Source: Massilia sp. CF038 (GTDB taxonomy: Bacteria > Pseudomonadota > Gammaproteobacteria > Burkholderiales > Burkholderiaceae_D). From it: a stretch of 64,000 bases of DNA. The stretch lies in assembly GCF_900129765.1 (NCBI RefSeq), contig NZ_FQWU01000002.1:310001-374000 (forward strand). The letters run 5' to 3'. A program made the translations under genes and the position numbers. How positions within the stretch are numbered: the stretch's first letter is position 1; every line of letters begins with the position of its first letter. Of the stretch, positions 45,459 through 53,292 are shown in pieces. The notes beneath the pieces were generated by a model, which did not search any database, had not been told where the DNA came from, and worked only from the letters and a program-made list of their open reading frames with translations.

Positions 45459-46001
45459 TTATTTGTTGTCGGCTTCGGCGATCTTCTTCTTGTTGGCCTC
45501 GACCGCGGCTTTGACTTCTTCATAGAACTGCCGGCTCTCGGCCAGGCGGGTTTTGTGCGACAGTTCGGTCCCCATTGCCGCCATCGGCAGCTGTACTGCT
45601 GCAATGCCCTGTGCGCTTTGCGGCAGAGGCTGCATCAGCTTGGCCAGGCGGGCATCGATCTCGGCGCTTTGCAGCTGTGCGCTGGCGCGGTCCCGCGCCA
45701 GCGCATCGGCGGAGTCGCGCACCGTTTCAAACAAGGCGGGTCCCACCGGATCGCGCGCAATGCGATGCAGGCGCAGGCGCGAAGCGGTATCAATCGCACC
45801 GTTTGCCGTGCGCACCTCAATTTTGCGCAGCGACGCCAACGACTGATCGGTAATCCGCTCCTGCACCTGGCGGAACTGGTTCAGTTCATTGTCCAGCTGC
45901 GACAGCAGGCCAACCGTGTTGTTGGCCTGGTCCATGGCCACTTTCGGGGTGCTGCAAGCGCTGAGCACGAGTGCGCACCCGATCCCAAACAAGGCTTTCA
46001 T
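45459..46001 (-). CDS. Hypothetical lipoprotein, second gene of operon
   Basis: A 180-aa lipoprotein with signal and lipobox (ALVLSACSTP, lipidated Cys about residue 16), then a long helical part (NTVGLLSQLDNELNQFRQVQERI) suggesting a coiled coil, ending in basic KKKIAEADNK. The ATG at 46001 overlaps the stop of the preceding gene (TGATG), so they are translationally coupled. No known family was recognised. Confidence 0.78.
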   Translation of the reverse strand: MKALFGIGCALVLSACSTPKVAMDQANNTVGLLSQLDNELNQFRQVQERITDQSLASLRKIEVRTANGAIDTASRLRLHRIARDPVGPALFETVRDSADALARDRASAQLQSAEIDARLAKLMQPLPQSAQGIAAVQLPMAAMGTELSHKTRLAESRQFYEEVKAAVEANKKKIAEADNK

Positions 46002-47572
46002 CAATTGACTCCCGCAGCAATGATCAGCAAGGCGACGCTATTGAGTGCGCCGATGACATGCTCGCTCTTGACGCCGGTGGCGCCAAATTGCGCCATCTGG
46101 TCGACCGAGGAACCGATCAGCGACTGCCATTGCCGCACATTGACCTCCGCCAGGCTGAGCTGCTCCTCCTGATCGGCCGCCATGATCTTGTAATCCGCCT
46201 TGCGCCATTCCGCGTCAAGCCGGCCCTTGGCATCAAAATAAATGCCCAGCGCTTCATGGATGCGGCGCCGGTCTTCCAGCTGCGGCAAGGCATCAACTTT
46301 GCGGGTCTGGGCCTGCAGTGCTGCCGGCGTCAGGCGCGACAGCGAGCCGCGCGCCTTCAGATACGCCTTTGCCTGGGCCAGTTGCGCATCGAACTTGGCC
46401 TGACCGAGTGCCAGCCGGGTTTGTTTTGCCGCGATGCGGCGGTTGGCTGCTTCCAGGTTGAGCTGTTCGAAATTACGCCGCATCACTGCCGGGACCAGCA
46501 GCGGTTTTTTGGCGTCGGCAAACCAGGACCGCGTATGGTCAGCCAGATCGGGCAACAGAATCAGGGCCATGGCAGCGCGGCCCGTGTCTGCCGGCGGCTG
46601 CGCGCCAGCCTTGGTGTCGGCAACGGCACCAAGGAAGGCGCCCACCGCGTCGCGCTTTTCCTTGGCCACGAATTGGGCGCTGAAGACGTCATCAAGTTTA
46701 AGTATGACGTCGAACCTGGCCCGCACCGTCTCGGCCAGTTGTTTGACTTTGGCGCGCGCGTCCGGGCTGGGGTTGGTGCCCAGCTGGGCTGCCAGATCGG
46801 CGTAGTCGGCGGCCGCAATACGGTAAGCGTTCCGCGCATTAAGCGAGGCTGCGCGCAATTGTTCCATGGCGGCGGCATCGGCTGCGATCATGGCGCGGGT
46901 GATGCCGAGCCGGCTGGCCGCCGCGAACGGTGTTTTCTTGCGGTCGAACTCGGCGACGCGTGCCGTTTCAGCCTGGCAGCGCTGCCCTGCCGTATCGAGC
47001 GCATGCTTGATGACAGCGCCGTCCATGCCAGGACGGGCAGCGATCCACGGGGCGAAGGCGGCACTCGCCTCGCCCGACACCAGGTCGGCGCAGGACGGCA
47101 TTTCAAAACCGAAGCGGCGCAGTTCCTTTTCGCGATCGGCCATCGCGGCCTTGAATTTGGCAAGTTCGGCCTGGTTGTCGCGCCAGTCGGTCAGCGCGGC
47201 CTCGCTGCCGGCGGCAGTGATCACGTCTTCGCCGATGGATGTATTCAATGCGGCCACGGTGCACGCGGCGCAGGCCTGGGCGGGATCGGCGCTGCCCGCG
47301 TCGTTATCGCCAAACACCAGGGCCAGAATCTGGGCGTCGCGGCTGGCAAGCGCAATACGGTCTTCGGCAGCGAGCTGCTCGGCCAGCAGACGGACATTAT
47401 TTTCGCGTTGGACCGCGATCACTTTGTCCACCTCAGCTTCAGCCCAGGCCTTTTTGACCGCTTGCCCCTGCTGGTCCCGCGTTTCGCTGTAAAGCCGCAA
47501 GGGCTGGTTGGCACAGGCGTTGAGCAGCAACAGTACGCCAACCAGCGGCGCGCAAGTTTTGAATCTAAGCAT
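46001..47572 (-). CDS. Large hypothetical lipoprotein, first gene of operon
   Basis: A 523-aa lipoprotein. The signal ends in a lipobox (LLLLNACANQP). The mature protein is largely helical and charged, with coiled-coil-prone stretches and two close cysteines (ACAACTVAAL), and ends in a hydrophobic segment (GALNSVALLIIAAGVN) that could insert into membrane. The start at 47572 has GGAG six bases upstream and begins the signal; a longer frame to 47683 has no such features. It heads a three-gene unit of unknown function, probably an envelope complex. Confidence 0.78.
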   Translation of the reverse strand: MLRFKTCAPLVGVLLLLNACANQPLRLYSETRDQQGQAVKKAWAEAEVDKVIAVQRENNVRLLAEQLAAEDRIALASRDAQILALVFGDNDAGSADPAQACAACTVAALNTSIGEDVITAAGSEAALTDWRDNQAELAKFKAAMADREKELRRFGFEMPSCADLVSGEASAAFAPWIAARPGMDGAVIKHALDTAGQRCQAETARVAEFDRKKTPFAAASRLGITRAMIAADAAAMEQLRAASLNARNAYRIAAADYADLAAQLGTNPSPDARAKVKQLAETVRARFDVILKLDDVFSAQFVAKEKRDAVGAFLGAVADTKAGAQPPADTGRAAMALILLPDLADHTRSWFADAKKPLLVPAVMRRNFEQLNLEAANRRIAAKQTRLALGQAKFDAQLAQAKAYLKARGSLSRLTPAALQAQTRKVDALPQLEDRRRIHEALGIYFDAKGRLDAEWRKADYKIMAADQEEQLSLAEVNVRQWQSLIGSSVDQMAQFGATGVKSEHVIGALNSVALLIIAAGVN

Positions 47573-47709
47573 GTTCGCTCCGAGGCGGCCGAGCACGGCC
47601 AGCGCGTCGACAAGCCTGATGTGTTTGATGGTGATCAATGCAGGAAATATTATGAACATTACACTCTTGCGCCGCTGAGTCAATGTTTTATTGCCGTCTG
47701 TTCTTCTTT

Positions 47710-48627
47710 TTACGTCAACATATCGGCCGGGGCGGCAACCAGCGACGTCTCGCCGGCGTCGTAACGCAGCAAGCGCAGCACATCCACTTCCCCGCTGCCG
47801 GTGTCACTCAGCAGCGCGCCGGGGGCAATGCCGAGGATCTGGCGGAAGTCGTGAATCATATGGGCCTGGTCGTGGTAGCCGGCCAGATTGGCCACGCCGG
47901 TGAGGATGCCGCGCTGGCCAGGCTGGCGAATCAGCATGCCGAGCGCGGTGACGTAACGCGCCATGCGGCGGTTTTCGCCCAGGGTCAGGCCGTACGCAGT
48001 GCGGTGCTTGCGTTCGAGCTGGCGCACGCTCAAACCAACCTGGCGGGCAATCTCGCTGGCCGGCGCGAACAGCATCGCTCCGGGCAGCGCAAAGCCGCCC
48101 AGCAGCCGCATTTCGCGCTGGCGCGCCAGGTTCAGCAGCCATCCTTCCATGCAAGCGACGGCGGCACGCGGCGAGACTGCACCGTGCAGCATGTGGGCCA
48201 GAGTGGCGCTATGGAGATGCGGGGCCACCATGTCGATCGGTACTGAGCGGTCGCGCAGCTCCGCCAGGTCGACCCCGAACAAGGTGCCAAAACTGGCCGG
48301 CGCGCAGATCGCCGAAACAAAGCGGGTGCCGGGCAGCCAGTGCGCTGCAATGGCAGTCGACTGGGGGCCGGACAGCAAGGGCCCGGTGTAGAGTGTGGTG
48401 ACGGCGCCAGGGCCGTGCACCACCGAGCCGCCTGACAGCATGAAGGTCAGCATGGGGTACGGCGACGCAGGAATCATCACCTGGCCAGGGGTACCCGATT
48501 CGACGTGGTAATAGCGTACCAGCGCGCGCAGCGATGGCGCGGGCGCGCACAACATGCGCCATCTGTCCTGGATTGCCTGTTCCATCATGCTGGTCCGCCC
48601 CGCCATCGCTTGCGCGCGAACGGCCAT
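47710..48627 (-). CDS. AraC family transcriptional regulator
   Basis: A 305-aa regulator. The N-terminal half (about 20-180) is a DUF6597-like sensor segment (LVRYYHVESG). The C-terminal 100 residues are an AraC-type double helix-turn-helix (ASEIARQVGLSVRQLERKHR and TGVANLAGYHDQAHMIHDFRQ). The start at 48627 is one of several in-frame ATGs, none with a strong ribosome site, so the N-terminus is uncertain by up to 13 residues. Target genes are unknown; it neighbours a NuoB paralogue transcribed in the same direction and lying just upstream. Confidence 0.87.
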   Translation of the reverse strand: MAVRAQAMAGRTSMMEQAIQDRWRMLCAPAPSLRALVRYYHVESGTPGQVMIPASPYPMLTFMLSGGSVVHGPGAVTTLYTGPLLSGPQSTAIAAHWLPGTRFVSAICAPASFGTLFGVDLAELRDRSVPIDMVAPHLHSATLAHMLHGAVSPRAAVACMEGWLLNLARQREMRLLGGFALPGAMLFAPASEIARQVGLSVRQLERKHRTAYGLTLGENRRMARYVTALGMLIRQPGQRGILTGVANLAGYHDQAHMIHDFRQILGIAPGALLSDTGSGEVDVLRLLRYDAGETSLVAAPADMLT

Positions 48628-48654
48628 CTTATCACTGGCCAACGGTCAGCCTTG

Positions 48655-49146
48655 TCAGCGTGCCAGTTCGTTGGGCGCCCTGCCGCTGCGCGGGCCCTGG
48701 ATCTTGCGCTGCAGCTGGATCAGGCCATACAGCAGCGCTTCCGCCGTGGGCGGGCAGCCAGGCACGTACACATCGACCGGTACGATCCGGTCGCAGCCGC
48801 GCACCACAGAGTAGCTGTAGTGATAGTAGCCGCCGCCGTTGGCGCACGAGCCCATGGAAATGACGTAGCGCGGCTCAGGCATCTGGTCGTACACGCGGCG
48901 CATGGCAGTGGCCATTTTGTTGGTCAGGGTACCGGCGACAATCATCAGGTCGGAATGGCGTGGCGAGGGGCGCGGCATCATGCCCAGGCGGTCCATGTCG
49001 TAGCGCGAGGATGCCGCGTGCATCATTTCAATGGCGCAGCAAGCCAGGCCAAAACTCATGTACCACAGGCTGCCCGTGCGGGCCGACTGCAGCAGCGAAT
49101 CCACCGAAGTGACGATGAAGCCATCGTGTTCCAATGTCGTATCCAT
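48655..49146 (-). CDS. NuoB-like NADH-quinone oxidoreductase subunit (solitary paralogue)
   Basis: A 163-aa protein of the complex I 20-kDa/NuoB family. All four ligands of cluster N2 are kept: Cys36 and Cys37 ([10 protein letters not shown]), Cys101 (GSCANGGG) and Cys131 ([11 protein letters not shown]). The family core [15 protein letters not shown] is intact. The N- and C-termini ([19 protein letters not shown]) differ from operon-borne NuoB. No nuoA, nuoC or nuoD lies nearby, so this looks like a second, stand-alone copy. AAGGAAAG precedes the start. It could replace NuoB in complex I under some condition, or serve another hydrogenase-like complex. Confidence 0.88.
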   Translation of the reverse strand: MDTTLEHDGFIVTSVDSLLQSARTGSLWYMSFGLACCAIEMMHAASSRYDMDRLGMMPRPSPRHSDLMIVAGTLTNKMATAMRRVYDQMPEPRYVISMGSCANGGGYYHYSYSVVRGCDRIVPVDVYVPGCPPTAEALLYGLIQLQRKIQGPRSGRAPNELAR

Positions 49147-49236
49147 TGCTTTCCTTTTCGTTTGCGGCAACGATAGCGCAAACGCGGCGGGGAAAATTGT
49201 ATGAATGCGACATGATGCCGCCTGAGAGCTGACTTC

Positions 49237-49340
49237 TACATCGTCCTCGCGAAGGCGGCGGTCCGACGACTCGGGACGCATTCCATGTTACCGAAGTTGT
49301 TCGAGGTGCTATAGGTCCCCGCCTGCGCGAGGACGATGTA
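49237..49340. repeat. REP/MITE-like palindromic element
   Basis: A 104-bp element bounded by inverted arms: TACATCGTCCTCGCG-type at 49237-49258 and its complement at 49319-49340 (GCGAGGACGATGTA). The arms also carry GGCGG/CCGCC. The centre (CCGAAGTTGTTCGAGG) is less symmetric. This resembles short extragenic repeats common in GC-rich Proteobacteria. It lies upstream of the NuoB-like gene and next to gene debris. Confidence 0.7.
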
Positions 49341-49354
49341 AATTAACTTTGCCT

Positions 49355-49465
49355 TTACCGTTTCGTGCCTTCGATGCTCACTTCGACGCGCCGGTTCGGC
49401 TGCAGGCAGAGATCCGGCGGATCAGGACCTTCGCATTCGCTCAACGTGCGCACTGACAGGTGCAT
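49355..49465 (-). pseudogene. Possible 3' remnant of an OmpA-family gene
   Basis: A minus-strand frame of 36 codons ends at 49355 with CLQPNRRVEVSIEGTKR, the C-terminal signature of OmpA-like peptidoglycan-binding domains. The frame is closed upstream by a stop, so nothing else of the gene remains. It overlaps the 3' end of the frameshifted LysR gene, suggesting a deletion junction. The match is short and rests on motif recognition. Confidence 0.45.
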
Positions 49466-50356
49466 GTTGCGCCATCAGTTCGGTCACCCAATCGATGAAG
49501 ACACGCAGTTTTTTGCTCAGATGCCGGTTTGCCGGATAGGCGATATACAAGGGCATGGGCTCCAGCGACCAGTCTGGGAACAAGCGTACCAGAGCGCCCG
49601 ACGCCACCTGGGCCAGCGCCATGTAATCGGGAAGCCACAGGACGCCCATGCCGGCAACGCCGGCAGCCAGGTAAGCGTTGCCGTCGTCGGTGGCGACCAC
49701 ATGGTGGCCTTGAATCGTGATGCGCTCTTGCTCCCGCCGCATTGCAATAGGAAAGTAGCCGCGACTGCTCCACCGGTAGCGCACGATCCGATGCTCTGGT
49801 CTTGCAGTTCTTCAGGATGCGCAGGGATGCCGTGGCGCTCCAGGTATGCCGGTGCCGCGTACACCCCCGGCGCCAATTGGCCAATCTGGCGCACGGCCAG
49901 GGCCTGGTCAGTCATCTCGCCGCCGCGCACGACGCAATCGACCCGGTCTTCGATCAGGTCGACCTTGCGATCACTGGCCCCCAGTTCCAGTTGAATGTCG
50001 GGATATTTGGCGTGGAACTGCGGCAAAGCCGGCATGAGGATCAAGGTCGCCAGCGGACTTGGCACATCCACCCGCAACTGGCCCTGGGGTCTTGCCGACG
50101 CGCCAGGCAAGCCGCTTTCCACATCGTCAATCTGGTCCAGCAGCTGGACCAGGCGCTCGTAATACAGGGCGCCATCTTCGGTCACGTTCACTTTGCGCGT
50201 GGTGCGATGAAGCAGCTTCAGCTGCAGACGTGCTTCCAGTTGCTGCACCAGTTGGGTCACGGTAGTACGGCTCATGTGGAGGGTGGCAGCGGCTTTGGTA
50301 AAGCTGCCCGCTTCAACCACCCGCACAAATGCCCGCATTGTGTCGAACCTGTCCAT
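49422..50356 (-). pseudogene. LysR family regulator, frameshifted
   Basis: The N-terminal frame from 50356 (AAGGAG upstream) encodes a normal LysR start (TMRAFVRVVEAGSFTKAAA) through residue 190 or so, to LQDQSI. After that the frame reads nonsense, while the correct continuation (VRYRWSSRGYFPIAM and LAAGVAGMGVLWLPDYMAL) is in another frame that begins near 49790 and runs to 49422. One missing base near 49785-49795 would restore a LysR of about 310 aa. It is divergent from the RidA gene, which it probably once regulated. A sequencing error is the main alternative. Confidence 0.8.
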
Positions 50357-50485
50357 CGTTTCTCCTTCGCGATTGTTTGGATTATACAAACAGTTCTTAT
50401 CGCAACCGCGTGTTTATCTGGACAAAGGCAGGCCGTAGAGTGTGGTCAGCGCCGCCATTTGTGCGGCATAACCAAGGAAAAAATC

Positions 50486-50887
50486 ATGACTGCACGCGAT
50501 GTTGTATTCCCACCGGGTCGGCAGGCCCTGTATGAAAAGAACCGCTATTCCCCGGCGGTGCGCGCCAACGGGCTGTTGTTTGTGTCGGGCCAGGTCGGCA
50601 GCCGCGAGGACGGGTCGCCCGAGCCCGATTTACAGGCGCAGGTCCGGCTCGCGATGCAAAATCTGCTGGCGGTGCTGGGAGCGGCCAACTGCACTTTCGA
50701 TGATGTGCTTGACGTCACGGTGTTCATGACCGATCCGCAGGCGCAATTTGAACAAATCTGGCCTGTGGTGCAGGAGTTCTGGGGACAAGCACCGCATCCA
50801 ACCGTTACCGCGGTTGGTGTCACGTGGTTGTATGGGTTTAATTTCGAGATCAAGGTGATTGCGAAGGTGCCGGAACAAACGACGTAG
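50486..50887 (+). CDS. RidA family protein (YjgF/YER057c/UK114)
   Basis: A 133-aa protein of the RidA superfamily, which hydrolyses reactive enamine/imine intermediates to keto acids and ammonia. Motifs: YSPAVRANGLLFVSGQVG at the start, DDVLDVTVFMTD in the middle and HPTVTAVGVTWL in place of the usual RxxV substrate arginine region. The catalytic Arg of true RidA (PxRxAV) reads PTVTAV here, so it belongs to one of the Rid subgroups with other activity. AAGGAA precedes the ATG. It is divergent from the broken LysR gene by 129 bp. Confidence 0.88.
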   Translation: MTARDVVFPPGRQALYEKNRYSPAVRANGLLFVSGQVGSREDGSPEPDLQAQVRLAMQNLLAVLGAANCTFDDVLDVTVFMTDPQAQFEQIWPVVQEFWGQAPHPTVTAVGVTWLYGFNFEIKVIAKVPEQTT

Positions 50888-50918
50888 CGCCCCTGACGAC
50901 CTGACCGCGCCACACCGC

Positions 50919-51383
50919 CTATTCGCCGGGTGCTGACGCATTCGATTTGCGCCTGCAACCGGGCGGATTCGGTGTCATGCCCATTTTTTCTAAAGCGACA
51001 CTGGCGGTAGCTGCAGCACTTATTCCGGTCATGTTACATGCTTCACTGGAAACGATGTGCTGCAACCTGGGGGCATGGATTGCCGCGCGAAGTCCGAAGT
51101 TTCCCAGGGCGGCGGCAGTCCATAAGCGCACCGCCCCACTGGGGGAATCCAACAGGGCCGCCAGTGCGGCTAATTGGGTGTCGCCGATCTGCGCGGCCGC
51201 GCTTCCATGGGTGATATTGGCGAGCTTCTCCGCTGCCGAGTGATCGCCTGAGCCGGCTTTCTTAATCAGTGATGCCACTGTCTTCGTCAGCGGTCGGTCT
51301 ATTTCCGAAGCTAAACTTGTGCTTTGGAGTGACAGCACTGCTGCAATGAAAATGGCGGTGAATAATGGGATGGGGATGTTCAT
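50919..51383 (-). CDS. Secreted hypothetical protein with HEAT-like helices
   Basis: A 154-aa exported protein. Signal peptide at 1-25 (PLFTAIFIAAVLSLQSTSLA). The mature region has paired helices such as LAALAALLDSPSGAVRLWTA and ALGNFG, typical of HEAT/ARM-like repeats, and three cysteines (CNMTG, GCRRK). It may bind a protein partner in the periplasm. The start begins the signal; upstream, the frame runs into the hairpin region and is not coding. There is no strong ribosome site. The gene is probably single. Confidence 0.68.
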   Translation of the reverse strand: MNIPIPLFTAIFIAAVLSLQSTSLASEIDRPLTKTVASLIKKAGSGDHSAAEKLANITHGSAAAQIGDTQLAALAALLDSPSGAVRLWTAAALGNFGLRAAIHAPRLQHIVSSEACNMTGISAAATASVALEKMGMTPNPPGCRRKSNASAPGE

Positions 51384-51494
51384 TTGCAGCTTGTTTTTGC
51401 AGTTGGTGCAGTCGATGTGGCGTTCTGGGTTGCATCGTGTTTCTTGCTGAGCTTTTTTGTCAGCATACGTTAATTGCGGGGTGATGTTGGAGGG
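51384..51494. other. Intergenic spacer
   Basis: No ORF, promoter pair or repeat was recognised here; it should contain the promoter of the minus-strand secreted protein gene. Confidence 0.4.
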
Positions 51495-51646
51495 AAATTT
51501 CTGCGCAGCAGAAATTTTTCGGCGCCTGCGGCGCGCTGCCGCACAGCGGCAGCAAAGTGGGTCCCTGGCGGAGGGCGCCTCAGGCGCCCCGCCGCGAAGC
51601 GGCGGAAGATGGGCGATTCGGAGAGCCCCGCCCCGGTAGGGGCGGG
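51495..51646. repeat. Array of six perfect short-loop hairpins
   Basis: Consecutive perfect inverted repeats: 51495-51517 (10-bp stem, loop GCA), 51522-51534 (5 bp, TGC), 51535-51553 (8 bp, ACA), 51573-51589 (7 bp, TCA), 51589-51605 (7 bp, GAA) and 51627-51646 (8 bp, GGTA). Stem sequences differ, so this is not a tandem repeat. The first is AT-rich, the rest GC-rich. No ORF or RNA family explains it. Confidence 0.8.
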
Positions 51647-51648
51647 TC

Positions 51649-51671
51649 TTCGAATCCCACCGGCTCCGTCC
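51649..51671 (+). pseudogene. Truncated tRNA-Ser 3' end
   Basis: TTCGAATCCCACCG and CTCCG match the T-loop and acceptor end of the intact tRNA-Ser on the other strand, with a few changes. No T-stem 5' half, anticodon or 5' acceptor precedes it; the hairpin array occupies that place. It faces the intact tRNA tail to tail across a shared terminator. Confidence 0.65.
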
Positions 51672-51680
51672 GAACAAAAA

Positions 51681-51710
51681 AAAATGGCCTCCCGCAGGGG
51701 AGGCCATTTT
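51681..51710. terminator. Terminator of tRNA-Ser, symmetrical
   Basis: A 13-bp perfect stem AAAATGGCCTCCC/GGGAGGCCATTTT with a 4-nt loop and A/T runs on both sides. It ends the minus-strand tRNA-Ser transcript and can also act in the plus direction. Confidence 0.9.
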
Positions 51711-51720
51711 CTTTTCGTTC

Positions 51721-51813
51721 TGGCGGAGACGGTGGGATTCGAACCCACGATAGAGGTATAAGCCCTATGCATCCTTAGCAGGGATGTGCCTTCGGCCACT
51801 CGGCCACGTCTCC
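51721..51813 (-). tRNA. tRNA-Ser (anticodon GCU)
   Basis: A 93-nt class II tRNA with a long variable arm. The acceptor stem GGAGACG pairs with CGTCTCC, the discriminator is G and CCA is encoded. The anticodon loop CTGCTAA gives GCU, reading AGC/AGU. It is separate from lysC, with its own terminator at 51681-51710. Confidence 0.97.
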
Positions 51814-51911
51814 TTTCTTATCCGGAAAACTTCACCAGATCAGAAGACCGCAATGGTACCGGCTGGGAGCGTGTTTGGTCAATGGAACACGCCCACTTTT
51901 TTCGAAAAAAG

Positions 51912-53159
51912 TTATGCTTTTTCCAAATCAAAGGCCTTGTGCAGGGCCCGAACCGCCAGTTCCATGTATTTTTCATCAATCAGCACCGAAATCTTGATCT
52001 CGGAGGTGGAAATCATCAGGATGTTGATGCCCTCTTCCGACAAGGTACGGAACATCTGCGATGCCACGCCCACGTGCGAACGCATGCCCACGCCCACCAC
52101 CGACACTTTCGATACCTTGGCGTCGCCCACCAGCGTGATGGCGCTGACTTCTTCTTTCACCGCTTCCAGCACGCCCATGGCCTTGACGTATTCGCCGCGG
52201 CTGACAGTGAAGGTGAAGTCGGTCTTGCCTTCCACCGACTGGTTCTGGATGATCATGTCGACTTCGATGTTGGCATCGGCAATCGGTCCCAGGATGTGGT
52301 ACGCCACGCCCGGCTTGTCCGGCACGCCCAGGACGGTGATTTTTGCCTCATCGCGGTTGAACGCGATACCAGAAATGACGGCTTGTTCCATGTGTGTATC
52401 TTCCTCAAACGAAATCAGGGTACCCGAGTTGGCTTCTTCTTCCAGCGGCATCAGGGGATCGGTCAGCGACGACAAAACGCGGGTCGGTACGCGATAGTTG
52501 CCCGCGAATTCCACCGAACGGCTCTGCAGCACTTTGGAACCGAGCGAGGCCAGTTCCAGCATTTCTTCAAACGTAATCGTCTTCAGACGGCGCGCTTCGG
52601 AAACCACGCGCGGGTCGGTGGTGTAGACGCCGTCGACGTCGGTATAGATCAGGCACTCTTCAGCTTTCATCGCGGCGGCGATCGCCACGGCCGACGTGTC
52701 CGAACCACCACGGCCCAGCGTGGTCAGATTACCGTCGGCATCAATGCCCTGGAAGCCGGTAATGATCACGATCTTGCCTTCGGCCAGGTCAGCCTTGACG
52801 CGCTGGTCGTCGATCGATTCAATACGCGCCTTGGTGTAGGCCGAATCGGTCTTGATCGGCACTTGCCAGCCCGCGTAGGACACGGCTTTTTTGCCAATGG
52901 CCAGCAAGGCCATCGACAGCAGCCCGACGGAAACCTGTTCTCCGGTGGAGGCAATCATGTCCAGTTCGCGCGGATCAGGCTGTTCCATGATTTGCTTGGC
53001 CAGACCAATCAGGCGATTGGTTTCGCCCGACATGGCCGATGGCACAACAATGATCTGGTGCCCCGCGTCGTGCCACTTGGCAACGCGTGTCGCGACATTC
53101 TTGATGCGGTCCGTCGAGCCCATCGACGTACCGCCGTATTTGTGGACGATTAAAGCCAT
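51912..53159 (-). CDS. lysC: Aspartate kinase
   Basis: A 415-aa monofunctional aspartokinase, the first step to lysine, threonine and methionine. The catalytic domain begins ALIVHKYGGTSM and contains RGGSDTSAVAIAAAMKA and YTDVDGVYTTDPR. Two ACT domains follow (ITVLGVPDKPGVAYHILG and KVSVVGVGMRSH), so feedback control by lysine and threonine is expected. Length matches the beta-type enzymes whose gene can have an internal start for the regulatory subunit. The start is taken at 53159, where the family N-terminus begins. Confidence 0.97.
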   Translation of the reverse strand: MALIVHKYGGTSMGSTDRIKNVATRVAKWHDAGHQIIVVPSAMSGETNRLIGLAKQIMEQPDPRELDMIASTGEQVSVGLLSMALLAIGKKAVSYAGWQVPIKTDSAYTKARIESIDDQRVKADLAEGKIVIITGFQGIDADGNLTTLGRGGSDTSAVAIAAAMKAEECLIYTDVDGVYTTDPRVVSEARRLKTITFEEMLELASLGSKVLQSRSVEFAGNYRVPTRVLSSLTDPLMPLEEEANSGTLISFEEDTHMEQAVISGIAFNRDEAKITVLGVPDKPGVAYHILGPIADANIEVDMIIQNQSVEGKTDFTFTVSRGEYVKAMGVLEAVKEEVSAITLVGDAKVSKVSVVGVGMRSHVGVASQMFRTLSEEGINILMISTSEIKISVLIDEKYMELAVRALHKAFDLEKA

Positions 53160-53292
53160 AAGAGTGAAGTTTCCGCTCAAGAAGAAAAAAGGAGGAGCTT
53201 TACTCTACATGCTGCGATGCAAAAAAACAATACGCCCAGCAGGGTAATTCTATACGGTTTGGGTATAAGGTAATTACTACATCGCGTAGTCG

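Noticed and set aside
51495-51646. CRISPR array
   Set aside because: The palindromes have unrelated stems and no regular repeat-spacer pattern.
51384-51707. N-terminal extension of the minus-strand gene starting at 51383
   Set aside because: It runs through the hairpin array and tRNA terminator, and the signal peptide begins at 51383.
51869-51902. Hairpin with T run on the plus strand upstream of tRNA-Ser
   Set aside because: A 7-bp stem with a 10-nt loop is weak, and no plus-strand transcript needs it; not called as a terminator.
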